Source of the DNA: Pseudomonas sp. CC120222-01a | GTDB lineage: Bacteria > Pseudomonadota > Gammaproteobacteria > Pseudomonadales > Pseudomonadaceae | Assembly (NCBI RefSeq): GCF_003097235.1 | Contig: NZ_QEQQ01000014.1 | Span: 1 to 64,000, forward strand | DNA length: 64,000 nt | Reading direction: 5' to 3' | In this document: positions 34,301-43,100 of the stretch, piece by piece | How the letters are laid out: each line of letters begins with the position of its first letter | Numbering within the stretch: position 1 is the first letter of the stretch | The notes under the pieces: generated by a model | The model's input: the letters and a program-made list of their open reading frames with translations, nothing else | Databases searched by the model: none | What the model was told of the DNA's origin: nothing | Translations under genes and position numbers: made by a program

Positions 34301-35913
34301 AGGCACAGGAAACAGTGGCCATTCTGATGCAGTTCGGTGAGCAGTTGCGCGGCTTCATGGAAATGCAAGAACGCAGCGAGCAAGAGGAGCTGCAGTTCAG
34401 CCAGGCGGCGGATATTGCTGGTTGTGTCATCGCCATGCAAGAACAGCTGTATCAGCAGCAATGCAAAAACGAGACCTTGCTGGAGGCGCAGAAGACTGCT
34501 GTGGATAAACGCAGAGAACATTACCAAAAGCTGCGGGACGAGAATGTCTCGGCTATGGAAATCGCGGTGATTGCTTTGCAAAGCGTGAGCTCGGCTGTTA
34601 ACTCCGCTGGCAGCGCATTGGTCGGGGCTGGCTATCTGCTCAATAGCCCGCCGAATGTTTTCGGCACGTCCACTGGAGGGCAAAAACTGGGTAATCCCCT
34701 GATTGCTACAGGGACCGGAATGTACGCGCTGGGAGGTGTGGGGGAGCTCGGCGCGAAAATCATGCAAGACTGCGAAATGTACCGCCGCCGCCGGCAAGAA
34801 TGGTCCTTGCAGGTCACAATGGCTGACGGCGAGCTGAGTGTGCTGGACGCGCAGATCGCTGCCCAAGCACACGCCACCAGTGCGGCCAAAGCAGGGTGGG
34901 ATCACAGTTGCAAGGCCTGGGAACAGGCCAAGGCGATGTATGACTTTCATCAGCGAAAGTTGACCAACGCAAACCTTTACAGTTGGCTGCGCTCCCAGGC
35001 CAGCACGTGGCATGCGGCCCTGTTCGATGTGGCCGTCAGTCTTTGCAACAGCGCCGAAGCCTGCTGGCAGTATGAAACCGGCCACTACGACAAGCGCATC
35101 ATCCGCACACCCGTGTGGCAGGCTGACCGCTGGGGCCTCAATGCTGCTGGTGAGCTGCGCCTGGACCTGCAGCGCCTGGAGGCTGAAGCGCTGCTGCGCA
35201 ACGAGCGGCACCTTGAGATTCGCAAGACGGTCTCGTTGCAAGCGTTGCTGCTAGACGATGAGCCGCTGCTGTTCGATAAAGACGGCGACCCGATCAACGA
35301 CTGGACCGGCCTGCTCACCGCGTTGCGCACTCACGGCGAGCTGGCGTTCCACTTGTCGCAATCCCTGTACGACCGGGATTACCCCGGCCATTACATGCGC
35401 CGCCTGCACAGTATGGCGGTGTCGCTCCCGGCACTGCTGGGGCCTTATCAGAATGTCCGTGCCACCCTGACCCAGACTCAAAGCAGCCTGATGATCAGGC
35501 CCGACATCAACGCGGTGAACTTCCTGACGCCGCGGGCCCTACGCGACGGCGACGGCCGCAACGTGATGATCAGCCTGCGGCCTAACCAGCAGGTGTGTCT
35601 GTCCACCGGCAGCCAGGACCTGGGGTTGGTGACCGCCTCCGACGCGGATGACCGTTACCTGCCGTTCGAGGGCACCGGGGCCGTTTCGCGCTGGCACCTG
35701 CAGTTCCCGCTTCCCGAGTCGCAAGCCGAGTTGCTGGAAGGGCTCAGCGATATCGTCCTCGACGTACGTTATTTCGCCTTGCCCGGTGGCGGCCAGTTCA
35801 CCCGTGACGTGAAGGCGTTGCTGGATCAGCTTGCGGTTACCCGTTCGCCATCCCCTCTTTCAATGCAGCCTCAGGCTGGAGACGATCATGTCCAAACCTT
35901 ACTCAGCGAATGA
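31348..35913 (+). CDS. Tc toxin TcA component, C-terminal part (TcaB-like)
   Basis: This is the 1521-aa C-terminal half of TcA. It starts with the neuraminidase-like/TcA mid region (TPEHLNKYVLLDTQVTSAV, FWLQ-type tryptophan motifs, YYLLG, YYWRKVAVRLD) and has a receptor-binding-like beta region. The pore-forming coiled coil lies around 1040-1220 with a hydrophobic hairpin (VSSAVNSAGSALVGAGYLL). The TcB-binding domain ends in RYLPFEGTGAVSRW and DIVLDVRYFALPGG. The start at 31348 has GAGG upstream. It must assemble with part 1 to form the usual 2500-3000 aa TcA. The last 26 bases overlap the next gene. Confidence 0.88.
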   Translation: MNTALSNQLAEQWRDALSNYCIHHVMPDVLQASALNMVTPEHLNKYVLLDTQVTSAVTTSFLAEALACVQTYINGVFYNIEPGYDAALPQELRTFWQQGMANYSIWAAYQMLEDYPENYIRPELRFDKTELFQTLENELAQSKITDAAVQKALVNYLSGYELQNSIRVQSGYIDYAGPQGDEGQFVGYTLANSDYYLLGCDTASPPKYYWRKVAVRLDQHSNYVQPDAWSEWQAITMPPTASVVEARLVVFCGRLHLVWLHQEAPREIEDGTKEHYDLKVQLMYLGLDNQWSTPELLLSHSKQVDKGTDPLEDADNRLLALALGKAQGSDDQLYVAWVERDGLRGVVQRDVLKRAAPAADVIGKPDRDALLEVFADPVGGLAFQRRITSARKEPVKVKPLPDNDRHLSVEVSLAAHLGDTYTLHVKGCSSKVEPVPIPASVYLSSVGLLVISSEVYVEVYTGPSGTLSLRCFIGMKPTFEKLDLQHKGKPITSVLSSDFHRGRYGWYEAEVDLNNFDIQLLGYKASDIREGAGFTFSVDGSPQRPLASYNNFITGLAEKMATRDFTVTIDGEAFGAQPLTLNGKATSAWRSKKLESGAATITVKFASDRESAAFVVELGDLTKTGEAPIIARQSSGTDFLVVRLKQNEDSYRDVTSRLNSQHVTDLINRAQASPQAVFAWDAQLLQEPAYDSKDVGATYQGWQRADDSPKVEYFDANGLYLRELFFHVPHLIASRLQVEERFEDARRWLGLVFDPQRKQEATEQAGVDYWRCAWLLQDDTEASGLEHQLADPHAIALHAPSHYRKAVFIQCVQLLIDEADLLYRRQTRDSLANAWLLYTMAADLMGEAPDARAIDTWQPKPVEELLESAGGGETRLLEHAHAVQPADLPKQLETFAWAGVAAHPAFRAPVNQQLLDIWGLLARRFHNLRRFLTLDGQPMQLPLYAPPANPFDLLLARMGGNASLAHLQGYRTVVPPYRFRTLLAKAQETVAILMQFGEQLRGFMEMQERSEQEELQFSQAADIAGCVIAMQEQLYQQQCKNETLLEAQKTAVDKRREHYQKLRDENVSAMEIAVIALQSVSSAVNSAGSALVGAGYLLNSPPNVFGTSTGGQKLGNPLIATGTGMYALGGVGELGAKIMQDCEMYRRRRQEWSLQVTMADGELSVLDAQIAAQAHATSAAKAGWDHSCKAWEQAKAMYDFHQRKLTNANLYSWLRSQASTWHAALFDVAVSLCNSAEACWQYETGHYDKRIIRTPVWQADRWGLNAAGELRLDLQRLEAEALLRNERHLEIRKTVSLQALLLDDEPLLFDKDGDPINDWTGLLTALRTHGELAFHLSQSLYDRDYPGHYMRRLHSMAVSLPALLGPYQNVRATLTQTQSSLMIRPDINAVNFLTPRALRDGDGRNVMISLRPNQQVCLSTGSQDLGLVTASDADDRYLPFEGTGAVSRWHLQFPLPESQAELLEGLSDIVLDVRYFALPGGGQFTRDVKALLDQLAVTRSPSPLSMQPQAGDDHVQTLLSE

Positions 35914-38900
35914 CGAACAACTGGCCGTTCTCAGCGAGGGCCAGAAGAACGCGAGCACGGAGAGCCAGAGCCATGACCTGGTCAGGGAACCCTCGTTCCC
36001 ACGCGGTAGCATCGGTAACGGCAAGGCCTGGCAGGCCAAAGGCCCGTTCGAGCAGCCGCAGGCCGCCTACGACTATGTGGCCTTGCAGCCTCAGACGCAG
36101 GTGTGGCAAGACATTACCTTGCCAGTTGCGGCGAACCCTGCCGACGAGGGACGGCCTGATTTCTGGCTGGGCTGCGAATACGACACCGGTTATCTGCCGG
36201 ACTGCACCTTGAAGGTTTATGACTTCAGCGAAGGCAAGGAAGGGGCACTGCTCGACACCCGGGTCATGGAAGGTATCAAGCGGGAGACCTCGCCCGCGAC
36301 AGGCTTGCGACCCCTGCCCGAGTCGCGGGAGCTTAACTGGACAACCTTGCCCCTGCAGCGCATCAAGGGCCTGCGCAGTGGCATCAAGGCAATCCGAATC
36401 AAGTACGAAGCGGCCGATGGCAATGACTACCTGAATTTACGCAACACCGATCTGGATGTGCGGTTACCCGAGTTGAAGGCCAAGTTAGCACTGGTCGTCG
36501 ACCCGGATGGCCTGAAGATCGAGCAAACGGCGGCCCCTTACAAGGTTTGCCATGGGGCGAAGCATCGGCTGGAGGTTTCAGACGTTCAAAGCGAAAGTTG
36601 GCTGGATCAGCCTCTGGCCTTGAGCTGGCATGAGGATAGATTGCCGATCGAGCTGGCTTTGCAGGCAGACCCGCCGTTTCAGCGCGGCGACGTGGACGGC
36701 GACAGTTTCCTGAATGAGCTCAGCGCCACGAAAACCACGTGGACGATTACCTCGAGCGCAGATGCCACGACCGATTCCGTGCCCTTGTCGTTGGGTCTGA
36801 AAAGCTGGTGGCAGGCGGCGATCGGTAAGCACGATGCTGACGTCGGCGACTATGTCTGTGCACTGGGTGCGATTGACGGCGGCGACAGCGCCTTGGTCAT
36901 CGATGATACGAACGCCAATAAGGCGACGCTGGAAACCCTGGTGACCAACCACTTCGTGTCGGCGCGTAAGATCCAGGGGGCCAAGGTTGAGTGGCGAGCC
37001 AATGGCAGGGTGCTTGAGGCTGAGGCCAGTAATACGCAAGGCCGATCGATCTGTACCTATGAGCCGGAAGAGGCGGACATCGGGAGTGGCAACAAAGTCA
37101 CCCTCACCGCGACGCTGCAATCCGAATTGGGTGCGCCGGCCTCGCAGCACAAAGAGCTCAAGGTGTTCGCCACCAGTCCGTGGCCGGGCTTGGTCGATGT
37201 CTATCTCGACGGCAACGCGGTGGACTTCAATGCCTTGGGTGTGCACCTGTCGCGTGGCGTCAAGGGCAGGAAGCTCCTGCTCAAGCCCAAGGACATCGCG
37301 GACAACTTCTTCATTGGCAAGGACGTCACCCTGACCGCTCCTGACAATGCTGAAAAGCTGGGCATCTCGTTCCAGCCTGTTACAGCGCAGCGCATGACCA
37401 AGGATGGGGTGGAGTGGACGCTTGACGCGGGCGCTACCGAACGCGGCCTTTTTGAGTTGGAGGCCAGCACGCCGGAGCTCAATGTGCCGTTTGTGATGAA
37501 AGGTGTGCAGCTGTCGGCTGACCTCGGTGACGAAGTGCAGATCACGTTCACCGGAAGCGTGCACAAGGCTTGGCAGGTGTACTGGCAAGGCAAGGCGCAG
37601 GTCATCAGCCTTGTACCGAAACAAGACAGCCCACTGCGAACGCTGGCGCCCATTACTTGGATGTCGTTCACCCAAGGCACGCTACCCCAAGATGAGATGG
37701 GTGCAGAGCCAGGCTATGAAGACGCCAAGCGGCCAATGGTGAAAGATGGGCTGAATTGGACCCTCACCGGTAAGAAGGCCAGCGGTTCTTTCAAGCTGGC
37801 GTTCCATGTCGAGGGTTTCGAACTGCCGCTCGGCCTGGACCATTGTGCATTGCTCGCAGCGGTATTGGCCGATGAAGTCGCCTTGACGTTCGAGCAGGAT
37901 ACGTCGAAACGCCCCCTGGTGTTCCTGCGGGACAAGCTGCGCAAGTTCAGCATCGTGCCCAAAGCCGGGAGCCCTTTGGCGGCGATGGGTTTGGAAGTCA
38001 AGTTGCAGTTCCTCTCAGGTACCGTCACGTCGGGCAACATGAGGGCCGAGCCTGACTTCAACGCGGGGCAGCAATTGGTCGCCAACGGTGTGGTGTGGGG
38101 GCTCACCGGCGGTAAGGTCAGCGGCACATTCGGGCTTACACTCAGCGTCGACCTTTACCCCGCGTTTGAATTGAAGGTGGGCGAGGCAGTATTGATGTCA
38201 GCCTCGCTGACCGAAGAAGCCGACGTCAAGATCGAAGGGGCGACACCCAGCGGTCGGGTGGTGTTTCGTCACGGCCAGGGCTACAGCGTGACGCTGGTGC
38301 CGAAAGCCACCAGCCCGCTGCGCCTCGTTCAACCGGTCGGTTGGAGTGATGTCAATTTTCCCAGCAAGCCGGAACGGTTCGAGGAGACCCCCGTTAGCCC
38401 GGATGGGTGGAGCTGGAAGTTCGATATCCCGGCGAAAAGCCAACTGTTTGATCTGGTGTTGCATGCCAAGGGCTCAGAGTACGACGGCAAGTTCGAACTC
38501 AAGGACTGCCTGGTGTTGGCGCAAAGCCTGGAGCAGGAAGCCGAACTGATCGTAGATTCCTATTTTTTCCGCAACCATGAAGGCACGGTTCGCCTGCAAC
38601 TTAAGGCGGACAGCCCCTTGGCGGCTGGCGGTGTGAAAACAAAATTGGAGTTCAAGCAGACGGGCGAGTTGGTCGAAGATGATGCGAAAGCCGCGCCTGA
38701 ATACGGCAAGGACGAAGTTATCCCAACGGGAGGCCACGCTTGGAATTTGACCTGTGGCGACAAGAGTGGCTGGTTCTCGCTGACATGCCATGTCGAATAT
38801 TTCGACGAGCCGCTGGTGTTGGCTGAAGCGCTTGTCATTTCTCCTCAGTATGAAGATGAAGCGGATGTGTATTTCAATGGTCTGCCGCTGGCATGGGGAC

Positions 38901-39850
38901 GGGTGTTTTTCAGAAATGAAGGCGGAACGCTGAACCTGCAGCTCAAACCCGGGAGCCCGTTGGAAAGGGTGGCGGACTTGACCGCTACGCTGTCTTTTGT
39001 GGAGCAAGGCGCAAGCCTGGAAAGTTCGCAAGTGCCGTTTGTGCCAACGTATGGTGAATTTCAATTATTAACTGATGGAGGCGTGCAGTGGGCGTTGAAT
39101 AGGTCACCCCAGAGTGGAATCTTTGGCTTTGAAATCAAGCTTGGTAATATATCCGGAGCGCTAAAAATGAACAATTGCTTGTTGGTTTCTTCAAGGTTGA
39201 ACAGTGAAGTCGTGATTGAGGGTGGTGTGCAGGCGCGCCTGCTGCGTCACAAAGGGTCGAACACCTTGGTTGTCCAGTGGTCACCCGAGAGCCCTTTGGT
39301 TGAGCGGGGTGAACGGCTCTATATCATTTACGATTCGCCCGTGAATCTCGTGAGCGTGTCGCCAGACTCCGTTAAAAGAATAAAAATGACATCGGCAGGT
39401 CGGGCTGAATGGAAGGTGCAAGCCTTAGAAAGTAACGGTGCGGTAAAGCTCACCGTCATGGGAGAAATGACTGGGGTGCTGGCGGAAATAGAATATGTTG
39501 TGATGGACGCTGATATGAATAAAGTATTAGGTATTTATATCGGAGGAAGGGAGTATTCAACAAGCCGTGACAAGGTTGAGGTTGGTGGCCTCGTTAATTT
39601 TGTTGATCGTGGTTATTTGGGGTGTGACTCGGACTGGAGTGTCAGCTGCCGTGTTAATGGTCTTTATTATGCGGCAGGTAATATATTTGGTCCGCCCCTA
39701 AGGGCTGATTTCAACGAAGGCGTAGCTGCCTTTAAAGTGACAGAGACTGCCGTGAATGCTGGGTATGACTTTTTCCTTCACTATAAAGGCTATCTGGCTA
39801 TTCCTTTTTTAGATGCCGTCAGATTTAATCGTGTGTCAGATCAAGATTAA
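35888..39850 (+). CDS. Unrecognised 1320-aa protein with seven tandem ~112-aa modules
   Basis: I do not recognise a family. The start at 35888 overlaps the TcA part 2 stop by 26 bases and has GGAG upstream. No signal peptide is visible. After about 440 residues of mostly beta-predicted sequence, seven repeats follow. Each has a (P/L)K-x2-SPL motif (near 465, 577, 691, 805, 905, 1019 and 1131; the first and last are degenerate), then an xWxL-(x4)-SGxFxL motif. Repeat spacing is 112, 114, 114, 100, 114 and 112 residues. The last 300 codons are notably AT-rich. Translational coupling suggests a stoichiometric partner of TcA, perhaps a receptor-binding or scaffold subunit. That is inference only. 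Confidence 0.8.
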   Translation: MSKPYSANDEQLAVLSEGQKNASTESQSHDLVREPSFPRGSIGNGKAWQAKGPFEQPQAAYDYVALQPQTQVWQDITLPVAANPADEGRPDFWLGCEYDTGYLPDCTLKVYDFSEGKEGALLDTRVMEGIKRETSPATGLRPLPESRELNWTTLPLQRIKGLRSGIKAIRIKYEAADGNDYLNLRNTDLDVRLPELKAKLALVVDPDGLKIEQTAAPYKVCHGAKHRLEVSDVQSESWLDQPLALSWHEDRLPIELALQADPPFQRGDVDGDSFLNELSATKTTWTITSSADATTDSVPLSLGLKSWWQAAIGKHDADVGDYVCALGAIDGGDSALVIDDTNANKATLETLVTNHFVSARKIQGAKVEWRANGRVLEAEASNTQGRSICTYEPEEADIGSGNKVTLTATLQSELGAPASQHKELKVFATSPWPGLVDVYLDGNAVDFNALGVHLSRGVKGRKLLLKPKDIADNFFIGKDVTLTAPDNAEKLGISFQPVTAQRMTKDGVEWTLDAGATERGLFELEASTPELNVPFVMKGVQLSADLGDEVQITFTGSVHKAWQVYWQGKAQVISLVPKQDSPLRTLAPITWMSFTQGTLPQDEMGAEPGYEDAKRPMVKDGLNWTLTGKKASGSFKLAFHVEGFELPLGLDHCALLAAVLADEVALTFEQDTSKRPLVFLRDKLRKFSIVPKAGSPLAAMGLEVKLQFLSGTVTSGNMRAEPDFNAGQQLVANGVVWGLTGGKVSGTFGLTLSVDLYPAFELKVGEAVLMSASLTEEADVKIEGATPSGRVVFRHGQGYSVTLVPKATSPLRLVQPVGWSDVNFPSKPERFEETPVSPDGWSWKFDIPAKSQLFDLVLHAKGSEYDGKFELKDCLVLAQSLEQEAELIVDSYFFRNHEGTVRLQLKADSPLAAGGVKTKLEFKQTGELVEDDAKAAPEYGKDEVIPTGGHAWNLTCGDKSGWFSLTCHVEYFDEPLVLAEALVISPQYEDEADVYFNGLPLAWGRVFFRNEGGTLNLQLKPGSPLERVADLTATLSFVEQGASLESSQVPFVPTYGEFQLLTDGGVQWALNRSPQSGIFGFEIKLGNISGALKMNNCLLVSSRLNSEVVIEGGVQARLLRHKGSNTLVVQWSPESPLVERGERLYIIYDSPVNLVSVSPDSVKRIKMTSAGRAEWKVQALESNGAVKLTVMGEMTGVLAEIEYVVMDADMNKVLGIYIGGREYSTSRDKVEVGGLVNFVDRGYLGCDSDWSVSCRVNGLYYAAGNIFGPPLRADFNEGVAAFKVTETAVNAGYDFFLHYKGYLAIPFLDAVRFNRVSDQD

Positions 39851-40191
39851 ACTGAGTCTGAATAGACTATAGGTATGTTGAGTAGCCCGGCAGGACGAAG
39901 AGGGTGGTGCTTTTTTAAGAGCCACCCTGACTCCAATTGAAGTTCAATAAATTGGCACCTACGACTACGAGGTGCTCGGTATGGCGCAATGGCCGGCGGT
40001 TGCCATGCTGCACCCTCATTACTCAGTAATTACGAAGCCCAAGTGGCCGTCAAGGCGCTCACCCTGATGGCCACGCTTCACCTAACAGTTTTACCAGTTT
40101 CCTCCTGACCAACCCCGTTGTAGCTTCTTTCTCAGCTGGCAGTATCCACTTGTCATGGCACGAAGGTAATGAACAGCACTCTGGAGACGTC
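39851..40191 (+). other. Intergenic region before TcB with a weak hairpin
   Basis: This is 341 bases without a gene. AGGGTGG (39901) and CCACCCT form a 7-bp stem around a T-rich loop at 39901-39928, a poor terminator because the T run is in the loop. The Tc upstream element lies at 40089-40129. The region is less GC-rich than the genome and shows no open frame with similarity. Confidence 0.5.
40089..40129 (+). promoter_or_regulatory. Shared Tc upstream element, TcB copy
   Basis: TTTTACCAGT (40089-40098) is followed after 21 bases by GTAGCTTCTT (40120-40129), about 63 bases before the TcB start. The first word is identical to the TcA copy. Confidence 0.5.
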
Positions 40192-43100
40192 ATGATGCTC
40201 GACCAAGCCGCATCTAGCACAGTGGCATCAGAAAGCCCCGATACCTCCTTCTTCACCGCCCCGGCCCTTCCCAAAGGCGGTGGCACCGTCTCCATCGGCG
40301 GCGGCATGCTCTCCGCCGGTGGCCCGGACGGCGCCGCCAGCTGGCAGCTGCCTTTGCCATCGCCCGCCGGTCGCGGCCTGTCCGCGGAACTGACCCTGCA
40401 ATACTCCTCTGGCGGCGGCAATGGCGCCTTCGGCGCCGGTTGGGATTGCCCGATGCCGGCCGTGGTGCGCATGACCCGTTTCGGCTTCCCCAAGTACGAT
40501 GGCAACGATCGCCTGGCTGGCCCGTCCGGGGAGGAGATCTGCCTGGCCGGGGCCTCTCGCCAGGTCAGCCAATTGCCGTTGACCGATACCCCTGGCAGCT
40601 ACACCGTGACGCCATGGCGTGCGCGGCGCGGTAGCGCGGCGGAGCGCCTGGAGCATTGGCTGGACAATGGCAGCGAACAATCGGCGGGCTTCTGGCTGCA
40701 TTACCTCGGCGATGGCAGCCTGTCGCTGTACGGCTGGTCGCCATCGGCCCGTCTGCAAGACCCGGCCCAGGCGCAGCATGTGGCCTGCTGGTACCTGGAA
40801 GAAACCGTGTCCACCCGCGGCGAGCATGTGGTGTATCGCTATCGCGGGGAAGATGAGCAGGGTTGCAGCGACGATGAACTCGCTGCCCATCCGCAGGTCA
40901 CCCATGTCTACCCCGCGTCAGTCCACGCCATGAACGTCACGCCCTCGGATGCCTTGCTGATCCCGCGGGGCGCATTCGTGGAAAGCGACTTTCTCACCTT
41001 CACCCTGTTCGATTACGGCGAACGAGGCGCCGACACTGGCGTACCCCCTCCGTTCGATACCCATCAACCCTGGCCGCTACGCGAAGACCGTTTCTCGTTC
41101 TGGCGCTACGGCTTCAATGTGCGTGTGCGCCGCCTGTGCCGCGATGTGTTGCTCTGGCACCGTACGGCGCGCATGGCCGGCACGGACGACGACACACCGA
41201 CCTTGGTCGCGCGCCTGCACCTGCAATACGACAGCAGTGCGGTCGCCAGCGTGCTGAGCACGGTGCAACAGGTTACCCATGAGGCGCACAGCCGCATGCC
41301 GCCGCTGGAATTCGCGCTGACCCGGCCAGGTCGCGCCGAGCCGGTCTGGCAAGCGCTGGCGGCGCTCGACGGCTTCTGGTCGCCGGCCTGGCAATTGGCG
41401 GACCTCTACGGCGAGGGGATTCCCGGCCTGCTGTACCTCGATCAAGGCGCCTGGTACTACCGTGCTCCACAGCGGCGCCAAGGCGGGCTGCGGGATGAGA
41501 TCACCTGGGGCGCACCCCAAGCCCTGCGCATCCAGCCAGACAGCTCGACAGGTACCTTGATGGACCTGGACAGCGATGGTCGCCCGGAATGGCTGGTCAC
41601 CGCAGGCTTGAGTGGCAGTTTTACCCTGGCGCCGGATGGCACCTGGGGCGGCCTGGTGCCGTTGAGCGCCTTGCCGAGCGAGTTCAATCACCCCCACGCG
41701 CGGATGACCGACCTGACTGGCGACAGCCAACAGGATGTCGTGCTGCTGCGCGCGCTGGGGCCAAGGAGTGTGCGGCTGTACCCCTCCCAGGGTACGGCTG
41801 GCTGGTTGGCCGCGCTCGATCAAGGGTATGAGGGCAGCGTACCCTTACCCAGCGTGGAGCCTTCCGAGCACCAGCTGGTTGCGTTCGCCGACCCTGCCGG
41901 CAGTGGCCAGGCGCACCTGCTGCGCATTACCGGCAAGGGGGTGACCCTGTGGCCGTCGCTGGGCCATGGCCGTTTTGCCGATGCCATCGCGATTGCGGGT
42001 TTCGAAGTCGAAAACTTCAATGCCTCCAGGGTCTTCCTGGCCGATACCGATGGTGCGGGCACCACCGACATTCTGTACCTGCAGCCCGATGGCATTCGTG
42101 TGTTCGTCAGCCAGAGCGGCAACCGTTACCAGGAAGGTGCTTTCATACCCGCGCCACCGGGGGTGACGCTGGATACCGAGTGTTACCTGCAGGTTGCCGA
42201 TATCCTCGGGCAGGGCACGGCAGACCTGCTGCTGACCAGCCAGCACCATGGCCCGGGCCTGCAACCGTGCAGCTGGTTGTACCGTTTCAACGACAAGCGC
42301 CCTTGGCTGCTGGAAACCGTGCTGGACAACGCTGGCAGCTGCACGCAGCTGACCTATCGCAGCTCGGCACAGGCCTGGCTGGACGAAAAGGCGGCGGTGA
42401 TCGAGGCCACCGGCAAGACGCCGGTCAGCTACCTGCCATTCCCGGTGCACACGGTCAGCGAGATTACCCAGTACAACCTGGTCACCGGCCTGTGCATGGG
42501 CAGCCAGAGTACTTACCTGGGTGGGGTATGGGACGGCAAGGAGCGCGAGTTCGCCGGCTTCACCCGGCTGCAACAGACCGACACCCATGCACTGGCCAGC
42601 CAGGGCGCCGCGCATCTTTCGCCGCCGGCGCGCACCTGCACTTGGTTCTATTGCGGTATCGAGGCCCATGATCAATTCGCCCAGGGTGCCTATACCGAAG
42701 CCGATCATGGCTTCGACCCTGGCGCGGTGCGCTTCACCCAGTGGCAGGCCGAGGGCGAGCAGGCGTTCGAGCCTGGGCCGGCTGAACGGGCATGGCTATT
42801 GCGCGCCCTGCGCGGCCAGCTGATGCGCGTGGAAGTCTACGGTGATGATGGCCACGCGCGTGCCGACCGACCCTACAGCGTGGCACGTCCGCGCCTTCAG
42901 GTGCGTGCCTGCGCGACGGCCGACCCGCTGCGTCCGGCGGCGCTGGTGACACCGGTGCAGGCCCTGGCAATCACGTGCGAACGCACCCCTGAAGACCCGC
43001 AGATCAAGCAGGACATCGTGCTGCGCCAGGATGCCTACGGCACGGTGCTGGAAAGTGTCAGCATCCATTACCCGCGCCGCCTCTCGCTGGAAACGCTGGA

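Noticed and set aside
39901..39928. Hairpin behind the module protein as an intrinsic terminator
   Set aside because: The stem is only 7 bp and the T run lies in the loop, not behind the stem, so terminator function is doubtful.
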